Source: Triops longicaudatus (taxonomy: Eukaryota > Arthropoda > Branchiopoda > Notostraca > Triopsidae). Taken from it: a DNA stretch of 64,000 nt. Every line of letters starts with the position of its first letter. Within the stretch, counting starts at the first letter, position 1. Shown here one piece after another: positions 41,101 to 53,546 of this stretch. The translations under genes were made by a program, and so were the position numbers. The stretch lies in assembly GCA_022885665.1 (NCBI GenBank), contig JAGQDJ010000010.1, forward strand, positions 62,001 to 126,000, written 5' to 3'. A model generated the notes under the pieces. It was not told where the DNA came from. It was given only the letters and a program-made list of their open reading frames with translations, and made no database searches.

Positions 41101-42210
41101 TCATAAGACGACCCTCTTTAGAAAGTTATGCGCTCCAAAACTAACAAAAATCTCCAACCTATGCGATATGACACACTAAGCCGTGTACATTCAAAACGAG
41201 CACTCTACCACTGTACTTCCCCTATACTCACTCTTACAGAGTTAAAGTAACTCACGTTTGTTACGCCCAGTATGTTATTGATGGTCTAATTTTGCCTTCG
41301 ATTCGTTGTTTAGTTCGTGGTAAGAGGACAAATTCTTTAACTACATTTCTCAACATCTCTCAACTATTCACTTTCTCTACCTTTTAAATGCTCTTAACAT
41401 AACACCCTGAATAATGTAGAACGAAAACGATTGTAGCGCTACGGGTCACAACTTCATAACTAAACTCGTTTTTTTTAAAACAAGCGGGTACAAAATGCGA
41501 TTATTCATGATTCTTTCTCTGCAAAAATTAGCCCATATTTTACGAACAGTTGCGCTACCTGGTTTCTCGACATCCTGAATGCTTGTAACATTCTGGCTTT
41601 GCAAATAATGATACAATTCATTGTTGTCTTCTTCCTGCGTCGGGAAGTTGACATAAGCGTTGGTCACCGGCGTGGTTGACGCTACTGTAGGAAACGCGAA
41701 CTGGTAGTCGTTAACGTTAAACTTTATCGGGCGCGTGGTGGGGCGCTGCTGCTGCCCTAAGAACGCGTCATTGCCGCTCTGGTAGTCTTTATCAACATTA
41801 TAATCTTGCGAAGGAAATCGCACTGGATTTGCACTCGATGGATGGTAATAATCTACCGGGTAATTCTCGGCTGATGACTGATCGTCGTAATAGTTCGGAT
41901 AAGGCCGGCTAAACTTTTTCTTGTTGGAGAAATGCGAGGGCGCGTTTTGCTGCCCTGAGGCAGACAAAGGCGCTTCTTCTGGCCGAAAGTAAGGCTCTAT
42001 GGCCGTTAAAAGCTGGGACAAGTAACTATTCCCTTCGTTAGAGCTATTCAGATCGTAGTCGTCCAGTGGTTGTCGAATATTGGACTGACGGTTAGGTAAC
42101 CGCGACAGGGGCGCAGAGGGCGCTAAGGGTGGACGCCGTTGAGTTCTAACGCGGTTTGCGTCACCACACAGAAACTGCGCTAGTAGTAACACTAACACCA
42201 TCCGATGCAT
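35144..42210 (-). CDS. Modular secreted serine protease A (clip-like knot plus S1 domain, stubble type)
   Basis: Nine exons: 42210-41559, 40916-40749, 40317-40039, 39304-39228, 37248-37148, 37071-36972, 36884-36716, 36582-36425, 35299-35144. Phases close to 619 aa. Order: signal peptide (MVLVLLLAQFLCGD); about 200 low-complexity residues rich in Asn, Ser, Pro and Tyr; a cysteine knot (CWYNSKMYSC through VWSCC); a Thr/Ser/Pro-rich linker; Cys plus activation site RVVGGHD; and the S1 domain. The triad is intact: VVTAAHC, QNDIALLKL, GDSGGPL. Asp in GRDSC gives trypsin-like specificity, and the SWGIGC segment is normal. Arthropod proteases of this plan act as zymogens in epithelial morphogenesis or proteolytic cascades. 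Exon 1 could alternatively end 14 bases or so later, at TTC|GTAAAA, in the same phase. The exact orthologue is not assigned. Confidence 0.92.
39545..39925. repeat. Degenerate T/G-rich tandem repeats in an intron of protease A
   Basis: Variants of TGTGCGTT.., TTGTGCATTAT.. and ATGTTCTTC recur about every 20-30 bases (for example at 39722-39780 and 39860-39920). The open frames here are artefacts of the repeat. Confidence 0.5.
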
Positions 42211-42255
42211 GATTTGATGACAACGTCTTAGTTGGTGCTCACTTGCACTTAGAAC

Positions 42256-42290
42256 TACGCTTGACTTGCGTTCAGAGTCGGGTAAATATA
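42256..42290 (-). promoter_or_regulatory. TATA-type core promoter of serine protease A
   Basis: On the minus strand TATATTTA (42290-42283) lies about 75 bases upstream of the ATG at 42210, with a start site expected near 42256. This supports 42210 as a true first coding exon. Confidence 0.45.
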
Positions 42291-42399
42291 ACCAGCTTTC
42301 AAGGTTAAAGCCAGTGACCGTCAAAATGATCACTAATAAACAGCTTGTTTCCACCTAATGCTCTCTTTACCCCCAAAAAAAACGAAATTGCGGGGATAA

Positions 42400-42790
42400 C
42401 CAAGGTTAACCCAAGTGGCTAACACGAGTGCAACCACTCAACTATGAAGCTTTCAGAAATAATCCTGGAAATAGGATTGAATGATGTCTTAAGACTGCTT
42501 CAGTTCAACAATGAAATGTCCAGAAAAAATTCTGCTTAACACCAGTTTGCATTGTAAATCAACGAGTTATCCAGAACAGTATTAAGTTAGGATTGATTGC
42601 ACTGGTTCGACAAGTTCAACAATCAAATTTTCAAGATAATCCTGGTTGAGCTTAACTATCTCACACTGCAACAGTACTACAATGGAATGTTCACGAATAG
42701 TTGTAGAAGTAGGGTCAAGTGGCTAGCACTATTGCATTAACTCAACAATAACGAAGCGTGAGTAATGTTTACAATGTAACGAGATCAGGC
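42400..42790. repeat. Degenerate minisatellite, unit about 75 bp
   Basis: About five diverged copies of a unit containing AAGTGGCTA(A/G)CAC, TTCAACAATGAAATGTTCA and AATAATCCTGG. The AAGTGGCTA start occurs near 42411 and again near 42717. Related CAACAATGAA-type units recur at 44040-44310. Confidence 0.5.
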
Positions 42791-45700
42791 AAAGTTTAAA
42801 ATGTTCAGGTGACGTGATGGTAAGCCACCGGCCGACTGACTGAACAGCGGGAAGAGCAGGAGGCAGAGCCATGCGGGCCAGCGATGGCAAGCCCGGACTT
42901 TCACCTTCGGGACGCGGACAGCGTAGCGCGTTTTACCCGCGAGGTAAGCATAGCGGGACTTAGGAAATGCTGATGGCCGCTATTACCCGTGCAGAAGAAT
43001 GGTTTCATGTACCTTGTAGTTGCACTCCAAAGCGTTTTTAGGGGAATTTCGTTTTGGTTTTATCACGAGAAAGACGTAAAAATAATCAAACCAATCACAA
43101 CGAAGGAAAAAAAAAGAGTCAAAAGATGAGAAAAAGCGACTGATGATCCGAAAGGGAAGTATTATGAAACAAGTGATGAACAAAGGTGGTAAATGATGGA
43201 GACGGTTTTATGACATAAAGTGTGCTTCGTTGGCTATCCGTGATCGTATTACGGAGGGAGATTTAGGTTTCGAGGAGAAAGTGGCAGTGCAGTATCTACG
43301 AGATGTATCACGGAGGGACAGTTTCCAAAGCGGATCTTCTGAGTGAGGAGAAAGCTTTTCCTGGGTGTAAAAGTATGTTATCTATGAAGCATACCTTAGT
43401 CTAAAAACAACGTGAGTCAGAAGTGATCCGGTTTTGGATTCATTTGCATGTGCCTTAATTACGTACAAAAGGAAATAGAGACGGAAGAAAAATGGTTCAA
43501 AAATGGTTACAATAATGGTTCGCATAATTGAAAAGTTTTTGTGCATAATAAGGGATGTATAAGTGTTAAAGTCGAGCGTCGTTATAACGATCACCTTATA
43601 ACGAGATTTCGTTTTTTTATAACAGATGTCAAGGTTCGATGTGGTTCGCCTTAAAACTTTTAAATAAATAAAAAAGGTGTGAAGGTGTGCATGCAAATGT
43701 ACAGAAAAGCGGTTGACTATAAAGGAACTACGGATGTAACACTATTTTTTTGTCTTGTTTCTACTTCTTTGTTGTTCTTTGCAGTGAAATTCTTCTATGT
43801 GAGTTTTTTTCCCTTTTATTAAATAGAGGCATTAAGTTGAGCTTGCTTGTGTTTGGTCTTGTGGAGTTTCAAGTGAACGTTTTCTTAAAAAGTATTTCCG
43901 GAAGCGTTTTCTTTAGGATTTTAGGAGAAAGTTTCGCTTTGATAACCTCCGAAGAAGTACGAAGGGCTGGCTTACGGATTTCCGTGTTCTTATTATGGAT
44001 TTTTAGCTAATATAAGACAAGTTAGTTGAGACCAATGGGAGTAGCTCAACAATGACTTTTAACAATAAGTTATTCGAACGACGAATTGAAGATCTTCAAC
44101 ATGAACTGCAGCATTGCAACAATGAATTAGGATTGAGACTCATTTGTGTAACAACCAACAATAAACTAGAGCTACGAGTAAGCGATTACATATTTCAAGG
44201 TTTCACTGGTGCAACAATTACCCAAAACAACAATGAACAATGTTCTAACAATGCACATTAAGACTTTTTAAAAGGTTTTGGGTAGTGTTAAACAATGAAC
44301 TTCATTGAGCAAAGAATTTTTTCGTTTTGTTCTGAAGCTGATGCTTTACGGGTACTTACATGTTGGCAACGTGACGGGTGCCAACGGCCTTGAACTTAGC
44401 CTAATCTTTCATCAAGAAAGGTGATTTCGCATGCAAGGTTACGCTTAAAGAAAACAAGATACATAAAAATGTTGTGTCATTTGGATAGTAAAGGTAAAAA
44501 TCGAAGCGAATTGTGTGTTAAATGTTGATTTTTGTATGTGTGTTGTATATATGGATGTATTTGTGCTTGTGTCTGTCTGTTATGTTTGCTCTATGTATAC
44601 GGATGCGTTTTATGTTTGTATTTGTCTGTTAATCTTCAGTGTACGTGGACAACATGTATGGCAGTGACTCGTGAATAGCTTCGTATGTAGCGTTTATTTA
44701 TTTTTAACTCGCGTTCTGTAATCTTTTTACTTCGACTGATTTGTCTTTTAATGTGTATTGACTTGTGCATTGATTGTGTTTCGCAACGCATTATATTTTG
44801 ACTTGTGTTCAATTGTATTGTGTTTTGCTTTTAACTTGACCAGGTTTCTTAATGAATACAAATGTAAAATTCTGCTTCAAATGTAGCACTCAGTAGTACG
44901 TACACTTATAGGGGAAATATTTTTGAAAAAAAATGAGGTTTATATTTCGAAATTAGTTATTTTAATATACATGCGTATCGAAATTTAGTCTCCAAAAACG
45001 AAAAACTGCAGATACTAGTTAATTATGCTGTTAACGCTAATTCTTGGAATTAAATACGACTGATTTTGGGGTTTCGTACATACCAATTTTTGAGGGTTAC
45101 TTATACCCTTTTTAGCACGGAAGCACTAGATTTTTTTTCTGGTATTAAATAATCCCCTAACCTGGCTCCTGCTGTTATTTTGCCCAAAAGCTGGGAAACT
45201 TTTCGTATATTGCGCAATAAAAAGCACTCTAACAATGAATTTCGACGTTATATCAACTATCTCTAGCGATTATTGCAGTTTTTCGACAGTAAAGTAAGTC
45301 TTCCAATAGCTTAACTCATTTTTTGGCCCGGGAATCGTGCCGAAGGTCCTTCATTTGACCCTGAAACAGGTGCACGCTTTTAAACCTTTTTTATGAACCA
45401 ATTGCCTTGTCCAACTGACCATTTTTTCAAGCTTCCGAAAGCGCAAATTAATTCCTCAAAATTTCCCAAACTTCAACAAAGGCAAATAGTCATGATGTAA
45501 ACCCGAATGGAAAAAAAAAACATAACAATAAAAGTTTAACGATGCGTCGCTCTCAGTCAGCTTGCACGCTTCTAATATTCGCACGTACTTCGAGGCGGAA
45601 ACGGAATAATGACTTTAGTATTTTAAAAAACTACAACACTTAACTTTTCAACCCCTGATTCTTTGTCTTTGGATTTTTTAGTTTATTTGGATTCACCATA

Positions 45701-45978
45701 ATTATTTATATACTTAAGAAATATTAGATTCTTAAAATATTTGAAAATATTCGAATGTATTATTTATGTGATATATAACTGAATTTTATTTTGAAAATAT
45801 TATTTCAATTTCTTTAAAATACCACATTTCCAAGAAAATATTTGTTTTTTCTAAAAACATTTACGTTTTTTAAAACACACTTGGATTTTATTAAAAAAAA
45901 TAGATTTTTTAACACTTTGCTTTCTTATATTATGATTTTCCGAAAATATTTACTTATTAGTATTTCTCCATAGCTTAC
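42791..45978. other. Gene-poor, repeat-rich interval
   Basis: It contains a GC-rich patch (about 42820-42990), fragments of pogo-like ends (about 43570-43625), CAACAATGAA repeats (44040-44310), a T/G-rich stretch (44500-44830) and very AT-rich DNA (45660-45960). No exon could be supported. Confidence 0.45.
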
Positions 45979-46575
45979 CGAATGCGGGCTTAGTTTTGGT
46001 AAACATGTCAAAAATGCCACGTAAATCTGAGGTATTTCGGATCTGCGTCTCATCGGCTATAGCGGATTCACTTTCCCACGGTAAATTGTTGCTATCCACA
46101 TCAAAGGTTTGGGAAGTCGACTCAGGTAACGTGAGCTTGATTTTGGAACCTTTAACCCAAAGCCATTGGTCTTTGGTGCCAGCAAGTGCATTGTGGGCGT
46201 GGGTATCATCAGTAATGTCATCTGGGTGCAACGTGTGACACACGAAAAAAGAAAATCATGGTAGTAGTGAAACTCGTGACATGAATGCCCAAAGAAGCCC
46301 AAAACAGTGCTAATTGAGAACGCTCCCCAAAGAAATGGTAAAGTGGACAAATAGTATACAGTAGGTTGTACAACAATGAGGACAAGCTTTTCCTTGTAAT
46401 GAACTGTATTAAACCTACCTTGAATAGCTCGACCTCCTTCGGTATGATTCCCTGCAGAGTTAACTGAATCGGATCGGCTGGAAGCTGAAATGACGCCCCC
46501 GCTCCGCGCCCCGTTCATGTTGACCACCAATGCGAGCCAAATTAGCCCCCAGATGAACCCACTTGACCAAGACAT
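45979..46575 (-). CDS. Secreted protein of unknown identity, or alternative 5' end of protease A (3' incomplete)
   Basis: Two exons: 46575-46419 and 46221-45979, with matching phase, giving 133 residues that end in an incomplete codon at donor TTCG|GTAAGC. The ATG at 46575 starts a signal peptide (SGFIWGLIWLALVVNMNGA). The rest is Ser/Asp-rich without cysteine (KDQWLWVKGSKIKLTL, then DLRGIFDMF) and matches nothing I recognise. An acceptor (TTTATAG or GTGCAG) lies just before the ATG, so there is probably a 5' non-coding exon further right. If the last donor is not used the frame stops at 45950. The donor phase fits the cysteine-knot exon of protease A (40916), so this could be an alternative N-terminus of that gene. 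Confidence 0.55.
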
Positions 46576-48448
46576 GGCTGCACGACAAAAACCTATAAAA
46601 CAGAAAATGAAAGTAAAAAATAAGAAATAGAAAAATAGGAAAGAAGACTGAAATAAACTTGAAACAGGAAAAGGAGCGCTATCTAGTGTAATATACGAAC
46701 ACTACGTGATTTATCTCTTGGGCACAAATAGTCAGAGGACCCCCCTCGAGTTAAGACAAACGTGGTCTGCAATGTGCCCGACAGATAGACAGCTCGACTT
46801 TAAACAACAAAAAGAAAATGGCATCAGCAGTAGAATGTAACAGCGTAGGGAAGGACGGGACAGTTCAGACGTATTCTTAGAAAAATCATAGCTAAGAAAC
46901 TATAGCTACTTTAGCAACGAAAAAAAACTTAATGTGAATTAATACAAACGAACTATACACAGAGAAAATCACAGAAAAATATCAAACGTGACGTAAGGAA
47001 ATAAAAAATGAATTTGTTTCTCCTGACAAGAACCTGGTTTTAGTGTTTCTATTTTCTCGTTTAGTATAAATATCCAAAAATTTTACAATTCTTTTTTGTG
47101 CGAGAAGTAAAACACCGAACAATGCAGCCGCACGAACTCAAGTGATTTTACCGGAGAATGAAAAATCAAAAGTGACGCTTTGGTACGGTTTGGACTGAAG
47201 CGTTGTTGACAGCAAATTCTGTTGCGCAAATATCAACAAAATAAAGAAAACCACGTTTCACACTAATGCAGTACTACAGCAATTATACTTTTATATGCAC
47301 TATACCTGCAAGTTTTTATTTTTAAATTTCAATTCTGCCATGTATTTCTTATTTTTTTAAAAAAAAAAAGCTGTCAGTTTCCTTATGACAAAACACGAGG
47401 ACTCTTTGTCCCACCCCCAAGTACAAACTGTCCCCACCCGTCCTCTTGACAGTTTATACACTTGGAAGTGCCTCTACTTTTCACTATTTTTAGCCTTAGT
47501 TTCCGTTTTCTTGAAACTCTCAGTATTAATTTAATAGCTGAAAACCTCAATGTATATATTAAATTTGTTTCTGTGTTATGTTTTTGTCTTCAACTGAAAA
47601 TTCAAATAAATATTTAAAAAATGTCCGAACTGTTCCACCCCTCCTGTACGTATGAATTGAAAATCCATGAAATTGAAGAACATGTATGTCAAATCTGATA
47701 AAAACTGCAGCTTACAATGTATAAACTATTTGTTTATTTAAAATTATCAGTAAACTTACGGTTCGCTCACTCATAATGAATTGTTACGCTCTAGGCCTCC
47801 AGGAAAAGAAAGTCAAAGGTTTCTTTTCTTGAAATCACATCATGTGTCAAAACTTAAACAAACTCCACCCTTTACGGTCTGATTGTGCAATATTTCTCCC
47901 AATTTTTTCACATCATATATGTGACACTTTACTTATGAAATGAAATGCTTATTAGAAGAGAAAGCGATCTTCTTCTTTCATTTCTTTTCCTTTCCGATTG
48001 ACACTTCCGTTAGGTAACAACCCAAAATTGGGTGGGGGTTGGGGGCAGACCCTTTGTAGACACATTATCACAAATACGGAACCAGAAAAACCATTGCGCA
48101 ATAAACACAGTAGTAAAATAACCCAGTTGTAAATATTTTTTTTTTTTACCTTTTTGGGGAAACGTTCTGGGAGGATTGAAGCCAAAGTCGCGTCTGATGT
48201 TCAAAGGGATAGTGCCACTTCCGGCAAATTGTGGGGATTAGGCAACGTTTCTTCTTAAAAGAAAGTTGACCACATATGTGAAACTACAGAAAAAAGTTTC
48301 AAAAAGTTACGTCAGTTTTTTTCTGTTACATAACGATATTCAAGAAAAAATACCACAAGAGACGTAAGCCTACGTAGGTAAAACCAATAAAAAATAGAAA
48401 GAAATGTAGCACAATGAAGAATGCTGAACATTATGGTAAGTCTTATGG

Positions 48449-48478
48449 TAAGACTTAGGTCGTAAGACCTAAGTCTTA
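48449..48478. repeat. Perfect 13-bp inverted repeat (hairpin)
   Basis: TAAGACTTAGGTC, a 4-base loop (GTAA) and the exact complement GACCTAAGTCTTA. Flanking copies of TAAGTCTTA extend from about 48437 to 48494. Confidence 0.9.
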
Positions 48479-48847
48479 AAATAAGTCTTAAGACCCAAAC
48501 AAATGCGAGGAAAAGACAAGCATCAAAACTCGCAAAAACGCACCATACAGTGTGCCAAAAATTAAAGAATTAAAAAAATACTTACATTTTATTACATTAT
48601 TACATATTGTTGCAATATTTTCTGAAATACTGTAAATTCTAAACTATTCGGAAATATTTTTACCAATTGCTCCAAATATTTGTTAAAAACTTTTTTTTCA
48701 AATATTCAAGCATATCTAGAAATATTAAAAAATATTTCAAGAGTAATTATGTATCGAAATAAACGAAAATGTTAAGACAAATTCGGAAATAATCAAAATT
48801 AATTCGAAAATGTTATAAAAATAACAAATGCTTCAAAACTAACGCTA

Positions 48848-49502
48848 CAGTAGAATCTCACTATAATGAACCGTTTTATAATTAACTGTCCACTATTGCA
48901 GAGGGACTGAAGGAACTCGTGATTACATAAGTTGGCAAGAAAATTCTGCCACATAGCAAACCTCGGATACAATGAACTTCGAGCTAACGAACGTCGGGCA
49001 TGACGAACAATGAAATAGCAATCGTAGAATATAACTAATTTTACAACGACAACTTTCTAGTGCAACGTATTTCGTCTGGATTTAACCTCAGTTATAACGA
49101 ACTTTGGATATACCGAGCGTCAGTGTGATATGCACGGGGTATATTGAAATCTGGAAATGATAATCTTAAGGTAGAGTGAACTTCGGTTATACCGTATTTC
49201 GACGCGACAAACTTTGAAATGCCAATTCAAACCCAAAATTCTTCCAATGTAACGAACTTCGGATTTTACGAACTCAGGTGGTTCGAGTTTAAATTACTAA
49301 AATATGTAAACTAAAGCTGGCTTTTGGTTTAGTTTTATTTTTCCTTTTTACAGTAAAACCTCATTATATCAGTCCGTTATAAACAAATGTCTATAATCGC
49401 CCGTATGGGCTTAAATATCTTCGCTTTTGTGCCGAAATATGTGGATCTTATATGGTACATGTGTTTGTTATAACCAATATCCGTTGTAGCGAGGTTATAC
49501 TG
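48848..49502. mobile_element. Non-autonomous pogo/Tigger-like element (MITE), probably compound
   Basis: It begins at 48848 with CAGTAGAATCTCACTATAA, preceded by TA, and ends at 49502 with the complement type GTAGCGAGGTTATACTG. The interior carries many degenerate copies of the (T)ATAACGAACTTCGG motif. No transposase is encoded. TA target choice and CAGT(A) ends with TATAACGAAC are typical of the Tc1/mariner-pogo superfamily. Confidence 0.55.
49351..49502. mobile_element. Short 152-bp pogo-like MITE
   Basis: Ends CAGTAAAACCTCATTATATC (left) and, on the complement of the right side, CAGTATAACCTCGCTACAAC. The sequence immediately left is TTTTTA, consistent with insertion at TA. It shares its right end with the larger unit, so one may be nested in the other. 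Confidence 0.6.
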
Positions 49503-52161
49503 TGGTTCCTATTGTTGACTTTTTAATCTTTTCTTGCAACTCTTAATTACAGTGTTTCTCAATAATGCCGTCATTGTGCTAGTTTTTCTGCATTATTTTA
49601 GTTCTATTTATATTTCCTACTTGTTTCGCATTTTTGGCCAATTTTGAGCGCCTTTTTTGCAGCCAAAGTCAAGGGCGCGAAGGGCAGAATTTGCATAGCG
49701 TTTCTGGTCTACAAACTTTCACGCTTTTGACGAAAACAAAGACTGGCGGGGCGAACATTTTTAAATTTCCACTAGACTTCCAAAAAACGCGTATACTTCA
49801 ATTGAATTTGGTCCTACTAAAAGCTTTTTTTTTCTCAGAAGAGTGTTGTTGGGACGAAAGACTCCGGGTTAGTAGGTTAACCATCCGGACTAACCATGTA
49901 ACGCGCTTGGGCTTCGCTTTACCTCGATACCTTTTCGGCATTCCTACTGCTACAAAACCACTTTATCAAACTCCCTGAAATTCGATCGCAACCTTCACAA
50001 CCCTTAGCAATTAAATTCGCAGAACTATCCAAACATGTTTTAACACTGCATGTCCTTTCAACACGAAAATTGACTATATAGTTAAAAATTAACTCTAGTT
50101 AAACTTACTCTATTTTAGTAGAAAAATTGCAGGTCAAGAATGAAAAATCAATTGCGATCGTATAATATAAACGCCAACAAAGAAATCCGGGTCACACTGT
50201 CACTAATCTCCATCCATGAACGTTGTACCAATGAAATCTTCAATAACGAGAGACTTCTTACTGTGGTGCTTCACAGCAATTGACCACTTTTAATCACAAA
50301 ACTTCCAAAACTGAGTCTGCGAACAAGGAAATCCTCACTTGCCTGTCAAATTCATAACTTTAGCCGTTCAATACTAAATTTTACAACAATGATTGCTCAA
50401 CCAAGAGTTTTTAAATCAAATGTCAAAATCGGAATTCTGACCATGTTGTATGCTTATAAGAATCACCACAATTATCAATGAAATACGCGTCTCAATAAAA
50501 TAGTTCATTAGAACACCAGTAACAATGAAAATTCGATCTTCTTACCTACTAGGTTAACTAAGTTTCAACTGTTGAAGTGCAGCACTTCAAGTAGAGGTTA
50601 CTAAACTAATCGATTCAAGATAGATCCATTACGGATGCACGTGCACTCCTAACACACACACACAATCTCAAACTCGATGAACTTTCCAAGGAAAAAGTTG
50701 CTGCAAACCTGCCCGTGATTCGGCAAAGAAGTCCCAATCCAATTTTTACTGCAAGGTATAGCGAATCTATTCGAAAAACTTTCACATTTACACTCTGAGG
50801 GGGTAGAAATGAGAATAGAGCGATTTTATCTTCAAAATCTGAGGTAAGTTGCGCCACTCCGCGTGTCAACGCAACCCTGCGCCCGTAAACTGAAACTTGT
50901 TCGCTTGTCGCTGCTCGCGAAAACAACCGTCTCGTTCGGCGTTCAGGCACCTTACTGACGTTTTCCTGAACCGACTGCGGTGATTCAAAATCAGGTCAGA
51001 AAGAAAAGTAACAGTGACGGTGAGTCCCCTCTGTACACCACAGCTTCTTCGTATTGTCTTGATGTTGGGCAAATGCACCTCACTGTACCTCATAACACGG
51101 TATAACAAAGGCCTATCCTACCGTGCTTGCCGTGCCAAAACCGGAAGTAAAAGTCAAACTTTCTTTGATTTGTAGGTTACAAGAACTGCTGCTAGCTTCT
51201 TAACTAGCTTCTGCCAGCTATGAATCCTAATTAGTTACACTTTCACACTACTCACATATTCTTCCGCATCTCCCCACGCTGAACAAGTGAATCCCTTTTC
51301 ACTTATGTATAACACACTTTCTCCTGCGTCCGCAAGGGGCGTTGGATGAATTCGCGGATGTCACACATTACGACAAAGAGACAATAGTTTGTTCAGGGAA
51401 GCAGAGGACTGACAAATACTTTGTGGGTCACTTCAATTGGGGGGGGGCGTAGATTTGAGTTAAAAGTAGGTTAAACGAGCTCACCAGTTGGCCACGTGCC
51501 AGGAGTTAACAATGAATTTAGCTTGTTTTGGACAGAATGGAAGGAACAACTTGTTGAAATTAATAAATTTTCTTTCGTTAATTAGGGCAGTTCAAGAAGG
51601 CTCAGCGAGAAAATTATGACATTAGAAGTGTTTAGGCTGATAAAGTGGTATAAAAAATGGTGGCACGCCTACTGGTGTGTAATGTGAGCGGCAGTAACAG
51701 AAGAGGCACATTGGGTTAACTAAGCAAGGCAATAGCAAGTGTATAGTTTTTTTTACCGTTGGCAACTGGTAAGCATAACTAATGCCCGCTCACGATGTTC
51801 TTTAGTGTTGTTGGGTTGTAAGCCGTTGGGGCTATTGATAACATAAATTCAGGTGCAGTATACAAACATACCATAGGTGCAAACGAAGAGGAAAAATGTA
51901 AAGAAACTGGTTTTTCTGGTAAGTATCGGGTCAGGTCAGTCAAGATGCCTGGCGGAAGGCAAGATTATGACGTTAAAGACGGAGGGGAATTACCCAGACG
52001 AGGTTGCAGGTATATTAACCTAGGGTAGTTAGCCGTGAGGGCTGATGACCGTCAAAATTGGGTAAGAAAAAGTATTAAACTCTAATAACTTGAAAATAGC
52101 TTACTTTATTACAAACAAATTAATAACAATAATAACAAATTATTCACAGAAAACTCATTTT

Positions 52162-52601
52162 TACTATAATCTTGCTTTAACGAACCTCTTGCTTCAAGAC
52201 AAAAAGAAATGACAAAAACTGTTCACTGTACCTAAGGTTCAATATATTTGGAGTGCATTATCTCCGAAGTTCGTTGTATTCTTAGTTTATAAGCTCCGAA
52301 GTTCGTTATATACGATTTTTGCCATATCGAACCTTTTGCACATTGAGCTAAGCTGCAATCCTTTCGTTCCTCAACAATAGTCGTTGTAGAAGTGTTCGTT
52401 ATAGCGAATTCTTCTGTGTATTTGCAAATACGCTCGAATTTCGCCATTAAGAACCCTTTTATAATGCATTACTGGCTATAATGTACCGATTTTGGAGACC
52501 TGAATTACACATATTTAAAAAAATTGTCTGATATAACGAATTTCAGATAAACCGAACAGTTTTTCTGATTCTGAGAGGTTCCTTATAAAGAGATGCTACT
52601 G
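52162..52601. mobile_element. Diverged pogo-like MITE, about 440 bp
   Basis: The left end TACTATAATCTTGCTTTAAC and the complement of the right end (CAGTAGCATCTCTTTATAAG) are diverged versions of the same terminal repeat. Inside, (C)GAAGTTCGTTATA recurs. No coding capacity. Confidence 0.5.
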
Positions 52602-53546
52602 AAATTATTTATTTGACTCGTTTGCAACTTTATTTTTAATATTGTCTTGTTTTTTTATTTGTAAATTTCAAAGTGATTTCCTTAATTATTTTTTATTTTA
52701 CACGCGATTTTTCCCATTTTCAATGCTCATTTTTTATGTTCGTTACTTACGTTTTGTTTTGATTCATTTTTGTTGTTTTATTTTCAATGTTTATTTACAT
52801 GTTTAATTTTTTAAAGAAATTATTTACTTATTCCTTTTGAATAAATTTAGCTTTTTTTCTAGTGACGTTTTCTAATGCTTTAGCCATTTGGAGTAATTTG
52901 TTCGATTGTTAGTAAGGTGTGTGAACGTGTGTTGGGCACTGGGGTTGAAATTTTTTATAATTAATTTAAGAGAAAGCTAGGGTTTCCTGGTAGTGTGGAA
53001 TGATTAGATGGGCGAGGCGCAGTATTACTGCTTGAAATCTTGAGTACTCATAGCGAGAGTAATGGTTCTTTTGTCAGCGGATAGCGAACGCATACTGTGT
53101 TCAAGAGGGTCCGGCGATGCCAAGGGTGACCAACGTGTAGAACCGGTCTTAACCCAAAGACCTACATTTCGAAGCTTTGGAAACCAAACGAAGCAGAATG
53201 CGTAAACTGTTTAACGTTGTAGTGGACAAGCTCCCAAATGGCCTTGGTTACAGACAGGAAGCAACTTGAATAGGTTTCACAAAAAGGGCAAGGTGCGTTG
53301 AGAACAGGTTTTGCCCCTAGCCAGGTTTAACCAAGGGTAATGGACAAAGCATGGTCTAATTAACCATGGTTAAGATGCACTATCACAGTGGTATATACAG
53401 TGGTAATGCAGTGTATTAAAAGTCTGGAACTTTTTTTAGTTAATTTGGGTGTCAACAAATAGTTTACCATCTAGAAGTGTAGCTTCGTGTATAGTTTAGA
53501 TAACTGATTGTATTTTTTTTTTTCGTTTCGGGCAAGGTTACTGTCG

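Noticed and set aside
41446..42354. Start at the upstream ATG (42354) for serine protease A
   Set aside because: It lies upstream of a TATA box and gives no better signal peptide; the ATG at 42210 sits just before a clean signal sequence.
45979..46575. CRISPR, operon or prokaryotic-type system anywhere in the window
   Set aside because: The genes have spliceosomal introns and animal families throughout; no spaced direct-repeat arrays of the CRISPR type were seen.
49552..49570. CAGTGTTTCTCAA motif, similar to some hAT ends
   Set aside because: Only one end is present; no inverted partner or target duplication found.
50615..51108. Minus-strand frames with basic residues as a possible gene
   Set aside because: No recognisable motif, no splice partners; more likely 5' flank or non-coding exon of a downstream gene.
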